This document shows, piece by piece, positions 6,980 through 14,215 of a stretch of DNA of 14,934 nucleotides. Each line of letters opens with the position of its first letter. Positions within the stretch are counted from its first letter, which is position 1. Both the position numbers and the translations under genes were made by a program. Source of the stretch: JBGTCD01 sp041749015 (GTDB taxonomy: Bacteria; Bacteroidota; Bacteroidia; Cytophagales; Cyclobacteriaceae); the NCBI GenBank assembly GCA_041749015.1, contig JBGTCD010000097.1, forward strand, positions 1-14,934, read 5' to 3'. The notes under the pieces were generated by a model that saw only the letters and a program-made list of their open reading frames with translations, ran no database searches and was not told the origin of the DNA.

Positions 6980-8383
6980 TTAAACCTTGGTCAGTTTCCA
7001 TTTTCCTCTTTTAAATAATATTATGGCCACCACGGCAATGACAGACTCAGCTATGGATATTGCCATGAAGGCGCCATTGGGGCCAAAATCCAATATTATA
7101 GCCAGAAAATAAGCCAGAGGAATTTGAAATAGCCAAAATCCAAAGAAATTGAGAATGGTGGGCGTTCTGGTATCTCCGGCACCATTAAAACTTTGGACTA
7201 CTACCATACCATAAGCGTAGAATATGTAGCCCAGGCTTACGATTTGCAGACAACGGGTCCCATAATGCAATACTGCCGGCTCCTGGGTGAAAAATCCAAC
7301 AATCGGTGCGGCAAAGACAAGAAAAACCACCGTTACCAAGCCCAGGAATATCATATTGTACAGTGCCGTTCTCCATACTGATGTCTCAGCCCGGTCAGGT
7401 TGGTTGGCACCGAGATTCTGACCTACCAGGGTAGCAGCAGCATTGGCCATACCCCAGGCAGGCAGGATGGCAAAAATGATCACTCTTATGCCGATAGTAT
7501 ATCCTGCCAGGGCATCACTACCAAACTCAGAGATGATGCGTACCAAAAAAACCCAGCTTGCAGAAGCAATCAGAAACTGTCCGGTGCCACCTGATGCGAT
7601 CAACAGCATTCTTTTGATGATCCTGGGAATGATGTTGAGCGGAATACCGCGGACTTTGATGATCCCTTTACCATTAAACAGGTAATAGCATTGATACATC
7701 ACACCACAAGACCTGCCTATAGTGGTTGCAATGGCGGCCCCTTCCACGCCAAATGCCGGAATTGGCCCCCATCCAAAAATAAGGATCGGATCCAGGATGA
7801 TGTTGAGGATATTGGCCAGCCATAGGGACTTCATGGCCAATGAGGCATCTCCGGCACCACGAAAAATGCCATTGATGACGAAAAGTAAAACAATAGAAAT
7901 ATTGCTTCCCATCATCCACTTGGTGTATCCTACACCCTCATTAATGAGGGCCTCAGACCCACCCATCAGCCGCAGCAGATCTTCAGCGAATAATACCCCG
8001 AATATGCCAAGGACTATAGAAAATCCTATGGAAAAGTATATCCCCTGCACAGCTGTGATGGAAGCGCGCTTAAATTGTCGCTCACCCACCCGCCTTGCCA
8101 CCATGGCTGTGACGGCCATACTTAAGCCTATTGCTATCGAATACACGATGGTAAGCACTGATTCCGTAAGGCCCACGGTTGCTGTAGCGTCCACACTTAC
8201 TTTACTCACAAAGTAGATGTCCACCACAGCAAATAAGGATTCCATGAGCATCTCAAGCACCATGGGCACTGAAAGCAGAAAGATGGCTTTATTAATGCTG
8301 CCGGTGAGGAAATTTTGTTCCGTACCGGTAACAGCCTGTCTAAAAAGAAGAAATAAGGATTTGAATTTAGGATGCCGTGCCAT
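6980..8383 (-). CDS. MATE family multidrug/metabolite efflux transporter
   Basis: A 467-residue inner-membrane protein with about 12 hydrophobic helices in two pseudo-symmetric halves, typical of MATE (multidrug and toxin extrusion) antiporters driven by sodium or protons. The internal repeat is visible: FRGAGD (174-179) pairs with FNGAGD (399-404), and VARRVGE (95-101) pairs with VGQNLGA (320-326). Length fits the family. The N-terminal 30 residues are polar and somewhat longer than in compact MATE proteins. It is convergent with the symporter (19 bases between the stops) and transcribed alone, with pckA 340 bases upstream on the same strand. A perfect palindrome lies between about 80 and 91 bases upstream of the start codon and could be an operator. 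Substrates cannot be inferred; nothing nearby suggests a biosynthetic product for export. Confidence 0.92.
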   Translation of the reverse strand: MARHPKFKSLFLLFRQAVTGTEQNFLTGSINKAIFLLSVPMVLEMLMESLFAVVDIYFVSKVSVDATATVGLTESVLTIVYSIAIGLSMAVTAMVARRVGERQFKRASITAVQGIYFSIGFSIVLGIFGVLFAEDLLRLMGGSEALINEGVGYTKWMMGSNISIVLLFVINGIFRGAGDASLAMKSLWLANILNIILDPILIFGWGPIPAFGVEGAAIATTIGRSCGVMYQCYYLFNGKGIIKVRGIPLNIIPRIIKRMLLIASGGTGQFLIASASWVFLVRIISEFGSDALAGYTIGIRVIIFAILPAWGMANAAATLVGQNLGANQPDRAETSVWRTALYNMIFLGLVTVVFLVFAAPIVGFFTQEPAVLHYGTRCLQIVSLGYIFYAYGMVVVQSFNGAGDTRTPTILNFFGFWLFQIPLAYFLAIILDFGPNGAFMAISIAESVIAVVAIILFKRGKWKLTKV

Positions 8384-8451
8384 ATTAAGTTTTTACAGTA
8401 ATGGAAAATAGAATAAACCCAAACCTGGGAGGATGGGAGGGAAGAATGTGG

Positions 8452-8474
8452 TCAGGCACTTAGCCTGATCAGGC
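8452..8474. repeat. Inverted/direct repeat cluster with perfect 12-base palindrome
   Basis: TCAGGC (8452-8457), GCCTGA (8463-8468) and TCAGGC (8469-8474) follow each other. The last two form the perfect palindrome GCCTGATCAGGC (8463-8474), while the first two could fold into a 6-base-pair hairpin with a 5-base loop. It sits in the probable 5' leader of the MATE gene, downstream of the candidate promoter box. A dimeric repressor operator is a reasonable reading; a leader hairpin is the alternative. Confidence 0.5.
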
Positions 8475-8511
8475 GACTATTTCCATAATGCTGCAATACT
8501 TAATACAAAAG

Positions 8512-8519
8512 CAAATATA
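8512..8519 (-). promoter_or_regulatory. Possible -7 box for the MATE gene
   Basis: Read on the - strand this is TATATTTG, a perfect match to the Bacteroidota TAnnTTTG -7 consensus, about 130 bases upstream of the MATE start. No TTG/TTTG element is visible at the expected distance upstream (around 8536-8545), so this is only half a promoter; AT-rich sequence makes chance matches likely. Confidence 0.3.
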
Positions 8520-8644
8520 TATAATTGATGGTGAATGGGTTGTGAAAAATGATAAAAAAATTATTCCTGACCATGAGCGGTCTAATAGATGGCTGAAGGA
8601 ATAAAAGGAATGACTGGTTTTCCGTTTTACTGAATGAATGATCT

Positions 8645-8668
8645 CAGGAATCTACTGAAGTAGTCCTG
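8645..8668 (-). terminator. Imperfect hairpin downstream of pckA, weak terminator candidate
   Basis: CAGGA (8645-8649) pairs with TCCTG (8664-8668) and CTAC (8652-8655) with GTAG (8660-8663), leaving a TGAA loop and a 2-base bulge. It lies about 56 bases past the pckA stop. On the - strand the sequence after the hairpin is not U-rich, so it is not a classical intrinsic terminator; it could stabilise the 3' end of the transcript. Confidence 0.25.
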
Positions 8669-8723
8669 TGGTTTATTTTATTTAAAGCCCAACCGGAACC
8701 CGAAAGTAAAATTCTGACTTAAG

Positions 8724-10346
8724 TTAAGATTTTACGATCTCAATGGGTTGTGGGGCACCTGCCATGATGGTCTCGCTGGCGTAGGATTCAAACTTTTCAA
8801 AGTTTTTTAGAAAAGCACTTGCCAACATATTGGCTTTCTGATCATATTCTTCAGGGTTTTCCCAGGTGTTTCTAGGTAGGAGTACATGGTCCGGTACATC
8901 CGGGCAGGAAAGTGGCATGGCTACTCCAAAGATTCGGTGTTTTTTATATTCCACTTGGTCAAGTTGGCCTTCCAGGGCCGCTTTAATCATGCATCTGGTA
9001 TATTTTAGCTTCATCCGGGAGCCAATGCCATATGGACCACTAGTCCACCCTGTGTTGACAAGCCATACCGAGACCCCGGCCCTTTGCATTTTCTCGCTAA
9101 GCATATCAGCATAACGGGTCGGATGAAGGGGCATAAACGGGGCACCAAAGCAGGCAGAGAATACTGCCTTTGGCTCTGTAATACCTGCTTCTGTACCAGC
9201 TACTTTCGCTGTATAGCCGGAAATGAAATGAAAAGCTGCCTGTTCTGGTGTAAGCCTTGCTATTGGAGGCAATACCCCATAAGCATCACAAGTCAGAAAG
9301 AATATATGCTTTGGATTATGCCCGATAGAGGGCTCAATGATGTCATTAATATGGTAAATTGGATAGCTGACCCTTGTATTTTCGGTGATGGTGCTATCGC
9401 TATAATCCACCTCGTTGGAGTCGGGTTTGAAGGTCACATTTTCAAGTAAGGCACCAGACTTAATGGCCCGGAAAATATCAGGCTCCTTTTCTTCAGACAA
9501 ATCGATGCATTTGGCATAGCAACCGCCCTCAAAATTGAAAACCGTATTTTCATTAGACCAACCATGCTCGTCATCCCCGATCAATAACCGGTCAGGATCG
9601 GCTGAGAGGGTTGTTTTTCCCGTGCCTGAAAGCCCAAAAAATACAGCAGTATCCCCTTGTTTCCCTACATTGGCAGAGCAATGCATGGAAAGGGTATTTT
9701 TTTGATGTGGTAGGATGAAATTAAGTGCGGAGAAAATACCCTTTTTGATCTCTCCCGTATATCCTGTACCACCTACTATGGCCATTTTTCTGGTAAAATT
9801 GATGATGGCAAAATTGGCTTGTCTCGTCCCATCCACTTCCGGGTCAGCCATAAATCCGGGCGCGTTGATGACCACCCACTCAGGGTCAAATTGCCTTAAT
9901 TCCTCATCATTACACCTAAGGAACATATTGTAAACAAATAAATTGGACCAGGGCAGCTCTGTGATGAATCTGATGTCAGTTCTGTATTTGGGGTCAGCGC
10001 ATGCGTAGGCATCACGCACATAAAAGGTTCTTCCATTAAGATAATTGGTCAACTTATCAGCAAGTTTATCAAAGTCCCCGGGATCAAAAGGCTTGTTGAT
10101 AGGGCCCCACCAAACCGAATCTCTGGTGATGTCATCTTTTACGATAAACCGGTCTTCAGGGGATCTTCCGGTGAACTTACCAGTATTAATTGCAATGGCG
10201 CCGGTATTGGTTTCACGAGCAAGGCGGTGCTCGATACTCATTTTTTTAAGTTCATCCGGTGGCAGGTTCCAGTAGGCGTGTCCGGATTGTATTCCAAGTT
10301 TAGTAAGATCGGCATTATGAGGTTTGACTCCGGTTTCCTGAAGCAT
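8724..10346 (-). CDS. pckA: Phosphoenolpyruvate carboxykinase (ATP)
   Basis: Cytosolic ATP-type PEP carboxykinase (540 residues, the same length as the E. coli enzyme) that decarboxylates and phosphorylates oxaloacetate to PEP. It is the entry step of gluconeogenesis from amino acids and organic acids, or works in reverse for CO2 fixation. Signature sites are GRSPEDR (60-66, substrate arginine), the Tyr196/KK201-202 region with GEIKKGIFS, MHCSANVG (221-228, metal histidine), the kinase-1a P-loop GLSGTGKTT (238-246) and the kinase-2 motif LIGDDEHGW (255-263). ENTRVSYPI supplies the conserved arginine. All catalytic residues are present and the reading frame is intact. It is divergently arranged with a peptide transporter gene across a 191-base gap, which makes physiological sense for growth on peptides. 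No clear promoter is seen on the - strand; an imperfect TTAATTTG (10378-10371) is the closest. Confidence 0.97.
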   Translation of the reverse strand: MLQETGVKPHNADLTKLGIQSGHAYWNLPPDELKKMSIEHRLARETNTGAIAINTGKFTGRSPEDRFIVKDDITRDSVWWGPINKPFDPGDFDKLADKLTNYLNGRTFYVRDAYACADPKYRTDIRFITELPWSNLFVYNMFLRCNDEELRQFDPEWVVINAPGFMADPEVDGTRQANFAIINFTRKMAIVGGTGYTGEIKKGIFSALNFILPHQKNTLSMHCSANVGKQGDTAVFFGLSGTGKTTLSADPDRLLIGDDEHGWSNENTVFNFEGGCYAKCIDLSEEKEPDIFRAIKSGALLENVTFKPDSNEVDYSDSTITENTRVSYPIYHINDIIEPSIGHNPKHIFFLTCDAYGVLPPIARLTPEQAAFHFISGYTAKVAGTEAGITEPKAVFSACFGAPFMPLHPTRYADMLSEKMQRAGVSVWLVNTGWTSGPYGIGSRMKLKYTRCMIKAALEGQLDQVEYKKHRIFGVAMPLSCPDVPDHVLLPRNTWENPEEYDQKANMLASAFLKNFEKFESYASETIMAGAPQPIEIVKS

Positions 10347-10428
10347 ATTATTCTGATTAGATGTGTACTACAAATTAATACGTAAAAATAAAAAATAAAA
10401 ACGTGAACAACACCTAAATTTTTGCTTT

Positions 10429-10438
10429 CAATCGATTG
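10429..10438. promoter_or_regulatory. 10-base palindrome in the pckA / peptide transporter divergent region
   Basis: CAATCGATTG is a perfect palindrome about 20 bases upstream of the candidate -33 element of the peptide transporter and about 80 bases upstream of the pckA start. Flanking TTGC (10422-10425) and GCAA (10438-10441) extend the symmetry imperfectly. Its central placement between divergent genes suits a shared regulator, but no regulator gene is nearby and a 10-base palindrome can occur by chance. Confidence 0.3.
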
Positions 10439-10459
10439 CAATGGATAAAAATCAAAAAT

Positions 10460-10491
10460 TTTGCTAATAATGATTGGAGTAACTATGTTTA
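10460..10491 (+). promoter_or_regulatory. Candidate Bacteroidota-type promoter of the peptide transporter gene
   Basis: TTTG at 10460-10463 and TATGTTTA at 10484-10491 are 20 bases apart, matching the -33 TTTG and -7 TAnnTTTG pattern with a single mismatch (final G to A). It would place the transcript start about 40 bases before the ATG at 10538. The TTTTG is half of an 11-base inverted repeat (10453-10463). Confidence 0.45.
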
Positions 10492-10537
10492 GGCTCCGTT
10501 TGTAAAAATTTAAATTGCATCGAACCATTATGATGAT

Positions 10538-12106
10538 ATGAGCAGAGGTAAAGATTTTTTAGGTCACCCCAAGGGGTTGTTTTATTTATTTTTTGCAGAA
10601 TTATGGGAGCGGTTTAGTTTTTATGGGATGCGTGCCCTGCTCACCTTGTATATGGTTGAGCAAGTGTTTGCTTCTCTGGCCAACAGGGATGTGGTGTCTG
10701 CGATTATTTATTCCTCCTATGGGTCATTAGTATATGCCTTTCCTGTGGTGGGGGGCAAAATAGCAGACCAGTTTTTGGGATACCGAAAAGCCATCATCCT
10801 GGGGGGTACCCTGATGGCCATTGGTCATTTCGTATTGGCCATTGAAGATAACACCGCTTTTTTTCTGGCTTTAAGTTTTATCATCATTGGCAATGGGTTT
10901 TTCAAACCCAATATTTCCACTTTTGTAGGAGCCCTGTATCCTCATGCTGATACCCGAAAAGAATCGGGGTTCACCATTTTTTATATGGGAATCAATATTG
11001 GTGGATTTGCAGCACCTTTAGCCTGTGGCATGCTGGCCTATACTTATGGTTGGCATTATGGATTCGGGCTTGCCGGTGTTGGTATGGTTTTAGGCCTTCT
11101 GGTATTTCTGGTGGGTATTAAAAAGGGTGTTTTTGGGGACCAAGGGCTGCCACCATTTCCTGAGCGTCTGGAAAAACGGTATCTAGGGCTTAAATTAAAA
11201 CATTTAATCCCTGTTCTAGCCCTGCTAATGGTGCCGGTAATCTCCTTTCTGATTTCTTCATATGGGTTTATTGCTGGTGGGGATAGTTTCCTTGGAGATA
11301 TCACCATTGTCAACCTGATATTTTATGCGCTTGGTATCATCATTCTGATCTACCTTGCCTATGAGATTTTTAGATCGGAGCCGGCAGAAAGGGGGAAGCT
11401 GGTTGCTGCTATTTTCCTGACTTTGTTTATGACGCTGTTCCGGGGGTTCTTTGAACTTTCCGGGAGTATCCTTACCCTCTTTGCAGCTCGGAATGTGGCC
11501 TTGCCCACCTTTGATTTTTCATGGGTAGGATTAGGAAGCTGGGCCATGGATGCCGCACAAACCAATTCAATTAACTCCTTTTTTATCATCCTGCTGGCCT
11601 TGCCCATTTCCTTCCTGTGGCGGTTTTTGTCTAAAAGAAGAATTAATCCCAGGACGCCCTATAAGTCCTTTTTGGGCTTAGCTTTTCTTGGAGCTAGCTT
11701 TTATGTTTTGTATCTGAGTGGAGGGTTTGCCAATGAGCAGGGTTATGTGCCCTTCTCTTTTCTAGCTCTGATGTACCTGATCATGTCCACTGGAGAGCTC
11801 CTCATGTCACCCATAGGGCTATCAAAAATAACCGACCTGTCACCGAAGCGCATCGTAGCATTTATGATGGGAATCTGGTTTCTATCTTCTGCTTTTGCAT
11901 TCCAAATTGTAGGCTTTATTGGCAAGAAGCTGGCTATTGAAGGGGATGCCGAATCCCTTCAGGAAACCGCGCAGGAAAGTGCTTTTAAAAGTCTGGACTT
12001 GTACACAGATGGATTTTTAAGCATTGCCTATGTCTCCTTTGGAGGCGCCTTACTGGCATTAATCTGTGCCCCGATTTTAGTTAGAATTATGAGGGAGGTC
12101 AACTAA
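10538..12106 (+). CDS. POT/PTR family proton-coupled oligopeptide transporter (di/tripeptide uptake)
   Basis: A 522-residue inner-membrane major-facilitator protein of the proton-dependent oligopeptide transporter family, which imports di- and tripeptides. Hallmarks: the ExxERFxxYG motif ELWERFSFYG (Glu21, Glu24, Arg25) on helix 1, the MFS motif A-like GGKIADQFLGYRKAI (72-86), GFFKPNIST with Lys123 on helix 4, the second PTR signature FYMGINIGG (148-156), GWHYGFGLAG (171-180), and the C-half GELLMSPIGLSKITDLSPKR with the glutamate expected in the binding site. The first aromatic of the ERFSYYG consensus is Phe28 instead of Tyr, a common conservative change. About 14 hydrophobic segments are visible. 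It is divergent from pckA and convergent with a secreted carboxypeptidase, a suggestive peptide-use context. The frame is intact with its ATG 40 bases after a promoter candidate. Confidence 0.94.
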   Translation: MSRGKDFLGHPKGLFYLFFAELWERFSFYGMRALLTLYMVEQVFASLANRDVVSAIIYSSYGSLVYAFPVVGGKIADQFLGYRKAIILGGTLMAIGHFVLAIEDNTAFFLALSFIIIGNGFFKPNISTFVGALYPHADTRKESGFTIFYMGINIGGFAAPLACGMLAYTYGWHYGFGLAGVGMVLGLLVFLVGIKKGVFGDQGLPPFPERLEKRYLGLKLKHLIPVLALLMVPVISFLISSYGFIAGGDSFLGDITIVNLIFYALGIIILIYLAYEIFRSEPAERGKLVAAIFLTLFMTLFRGFFELSGSILTLFAARNVALPTFDFSWVGLGSWAMDAAQTNSINSFFIILLALPISFLWRFLSKRRINPRTPYKSFLGLAFLGASFYVLYLSGGFANEQGYVPFSFLALMYLIMSTGELLMSPIGLSKITDLSPKRIVAFMMGIWFLSSAFAFQIVGFIGKKLAIEGDAESLQETAQESAFKSLDLYTDGFLSIAYVSFGGALLALICAPILVRIMREVN

Positions 12107-12148
12107 TCAAATCCGGGATATCCATTCTGAAAATCATCTCTTACAATC

Positions 12149-13645
12149 CTACCTTTTATACTGTGCAGGGGTATTTTTGTCGGGTAAGGATTTTATTATA
12201 AAATTTCTTACATGGTCATTGGAGGCCTTAAGATCTTCCTTGCGCAGGTACATCATATGACCACTGCGGTAGCCTTCAAAACCTATCCTGTCGCGCATCT
12301 TACCGCTAGGGTCTAGTTGCCACATGGTGTACTTGGCTTCAAAATAGGTGGTGGCCCCATCATAATAACCTGACTGAAACAGCACATTGAGGTATGGGTT
12401 TTGTGCCATGGCCTGTCTCAGGTTTTCACCGGTACCATCATTAAAGCGGTCCCAGTCCCATGGTCGTACCGGCCCAAACATATTATATTTGATATCAGTT
12501 TTATAATTGAGCTCGGTGCTGAAGTAGTGGTTGATGGCTGGGGTAAAGGAGTGCAGCCATGAGGTAAGTTCAGCATTGAAGTCGGGACGACCTCCGGCAT
12601 CGGTTCGGTCGATGCCCAGATATCTTGAGTCCAGGCGCCCCACACTAAATCCCTCTTCTCTGAGGAGTTCTTTCCAAAAATAGGAGGTGGGCACATCCAG
12701 ATTGTGTTGAAGAAAAACTTTGGCTTCAATACCAGAGTAGTATGCCATTTTTTCTGCGGTTGATTTTCTTTGCTCATCGGTAATATAGCCACCCTTTGCC
12801 ATAATAGGGATCAATTCATCAATGGTATACGCCTCTACCTCGGGCAGGAGCTCATCGAGATCGCGGGATTGGAGGTCTTCAGAAAGAAGGTTATGATGCC
12901 AGGCTGTAGCGGCAAAATAAGGCAGTCTGTTGGCTGCTTCTATCTGACTGCCTCTATTGACACCTAACTCAGTAGGGGATACCAAAATCACCCCGTTCAG
13001 ATACATCCAGTGGGCATTTTGAAGTTCGAGTGCCAATCCTGATACGCGTGGGGTGCCATAGCTTTCACCAATTAGGAATTTAGGAGATGGCCAACGGTTA
13101 TTTCTTGAAATAAAGGTATTGATCCATTCAGCCAGATATTTGATATCTGCCCGTAGTCCGAAAAACTCCTCTCTTTTGGTTTCTTTATCCAGTATCCGGG
13201 AGTATCCGGTGTTGACAGGATTTACATATACGATATCTGCTACATCAAGTATGGAATGGGGGTTTTCTTTAAATCCGTAAGGTTGTAGGGGGTAACCCTC
13301 CGAGTCAATATTGAGAATTCTTGGACCGGTATATGCCAGGTGCATCCATACAGAACCTGACCCCGGGCCACCATTAAATGAAAATACGATAGGGCGGGAA
13401 GCCTTATCCCGGACATCACTGCGCTCATAGTAAGTATAGTGCACCGCTGCTATGGGCTTGCCATCCTCATTCCAAATCGGTTGTGTGCCGGTAACGGCCT
13501 TATAAGGAAATTTTTTACCGTTTACCGTTACCTCGTGATTGGTAGTTACAGTTTTATCTGCTTCTACGACCCTTTCTTGCGCAGGGGCCATTGAGGTGAC
13601 TATTAGAAGGATACTTATCAGGAAGGATGCTTTAAGTTGATTCAT
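12149..13645 (-). CDS. Secreted serine carboxypeptidase (peptidase family S10)
   Basis: A 498-residue exported alpha/beta-hydrolase peptidase that removes C-terminal residues from peptides. The signal peptide is clear (residues 1-22, cut near APAQ). The S10 marks are the oxyanion-hole motif NGGPGSG (91-97), nucleophile GESYG with Ser195, catalytic Asp429 in GYYDGATTY and catalytic His463 in SGHMMY. PVNTGYSR (143-150) matches the substrate-pocket region (VDxPxGTGFS in other members). No cysteine is present, unlike eukaryotic carboxypeptidases that rely on disulfides. It is likely periplasmic or outer-membrane associated, though no lipobox or C-terminal sorting domain is seen. It is convergent with the peptide transporter (42 bases between stops), an arrangement consistent with, but not proof of, joint use of peptides. 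No promoter of convincing form was found in the 113 bases upstream. Confidence 0.93.
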   Translation of the reverse strand: MNQLKASFLISILLIVTSMAPAQERVVEADKTVTTNHEVTVNGKKFPYKAVTGTQPIWNEDGKPIAAVHYTYYERSDVRDKASRPIVFSFNGGPGSGSVWMHLAYTGPRILNIDSEGYPLQPYGFKENPHSILDVADIVYVNPVNTGYSRILDKETKREEFFGLRADIKYLAEWINTFISRNNRWPSPKFLIGESYGTPRVSGLALELQNAHWMYLNGVILVSPTELGVNRGSQIEAANRLPYFAATAWHHNLLSEDLQSRDLDELLPEVEAYTIDELIPIMAKGGYITDEQRKSTAEKMAYYSGIEAKVFLQHNLDVPTSYFWKELLREEGFSVGRLDSRYLGIDRTDAGGRPDFNAELTSWLHSFTPAINHYFSTELNYKTDIKYNMFGPVRPWDWDRFNDGTGENLRQAMAQNPYLNVLFQSGYYDGATTYFEAKYTMWQLDPSGKMRDRIGFEGYRSGHMMYLRKEDLKASNDHVRNFIIKSLPDKNTPAQYKR

Positions 13646-13732
13646 AAGTAGAAAGTGTTTGATTATTTAAATTAAGGTAATTCATTCAAATAATCAGAAT
13701 AGATTTATTTAAACGGCATTTTAAGCACAAAT

Positions 13733-13754
13733 ACTTCAGGCTACAAGCTGAAGA
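13733..13754 (-). terminator. Probable terminator after the 150-residue secreted protein gene
   Basis: On the - strand, starting 5 bases after the TAG stop, CTTCA-GCT pairs with AGC-TGAAG around a TGT loop with a single bulged C, giving an 8-base-pair stem. It is followed by TATTTGTGCTT, only moderately U-rich. Position directly after the stop and before the carboxypeptidase gene fits an operon end. Confidence 0.45.
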
Positions 13755-13758
13755 CTCC

Positions 13759-14211
13759 CTATTTTTTTACCCAGTCGTCGGAGGAGGATACTCCGAAACT
13801 CCCATCTTTGTACACCATGATAAAATCAAGCAGTGTACCTTCCCGGCAGCCCTTGAACCCGGGCCCCTGGGTGCTTTCCATGAGTATGGGGTATGAGTAC
13901 CCATATTCGCGGTCATACCGCAGAATCTTCCCTTTTTCATCAAGTAAAAAGCCCCAGATAATGGGTATGGGATCATATTTACAACCTTGAAGGGGGAAAG
14001 CAAAAACATCGTAATGGTAGGTGCCGGTACCATCTTCCTTCAATTCTAAATATCCTTTTCGAGGCCCTTTGTATATCCCAAAGAACTTACGATCAACCTC
14101 ATAAGTGGTCATCACCTCTGATCCATTGTGCATTATGGCTCTCTTTTTTTCATTCTCTGGAAAGACTAATAAGCTGAATAATATGCTTAAGGTAAATAAG
14201 GATTTCAACAT
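13759..14211 (-). CDS. Secreted protein of unknown function, 150 residues
   Basis: I do not recognise a named family. A signal peptide is likely at residues 1-18 (LKSLFTLSILFSLLVF). The mature part is short and beta-rich, with a repeated aromatic/glycine texture: FFGIYKGPRKGYLELKEDG (43-61), WGFLLDEKG (86-94), YDREYGYSYPI (99-109) and a C-terminal GVSSSDDWVKK. Two cysteines (Cys77 and Cys122) are the only ones and might form a disulfide in the periplasm. The 'GYLELKEDGTGTY' stretch resembles lipocalin-like or META-like small beta-barrels in character, but this is impression, not homology. The ATG is 4 bases after the stop of the DUF2279-like gene, so both are probably co-transcribed; a hairpin follows its stop. 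Function unknown. Confidence 0.75.
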   Translation of the reverse strand: MLKSLFTLSILFSLLVFPENEKKRAIMHNGSEVMTTYEVDRKFFGIYKGPRKGYLELKEDGTGTYHYDVFAFPLQGCKYDPIPIIWGFLLDEKGKILRYDREYGYSYPILMESTQGPGFKGCREGTLLDFIMVYKDGSFGVSSSDDWVKK

Positions 14212-14215
14212 TTCT

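Larger units (their letters stand above)
8384..8723. other. 340-base intergenic region between MATE gene and pckA
   Basis: AT-rich gap holding no clear gene. It contains a possible - strand promoter box for the MATE gene (8512-8519), a 12-base palindrome inside a larger inverted/direct repeat cluster (8452-8474), an imperfect hairpin downstream of pckA (8645-8668), and one open frame of 38 codons on the + strand (8488-8604) that I cannot support as a gene. The hairpin is not followed by a clear U-run on the - strand, so the pckA terminator is not convincingly located. Confidence 0.6.

Noticed and set aside
6970..6982. Inverted repeat TAATCA-A-TGATTA at the symporter/MATE convergent junction as a bidirectional terminator
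   Set aside because: All but two pairs are A-T, the one-base centre cannot form a loop without opening the stem, and there is no U-run; it also covers the MATE stop codon.
7722..8216. 164-codon open frame on the + strand
   Set aside because: It lies wholly antisense to the MATE gene, has low-complexity proline/serine/methionine-rich composition and no recognisable motif; a shadow frame.
10238..10528. 96-codon - strand frame covering the pckA upstream region
   Set aside because: It overlaps the pckA start in another frame and crosses AT-rich promoter sequence; the residue make-up (I, F, Y, N, K-rich) reflects base composition only.
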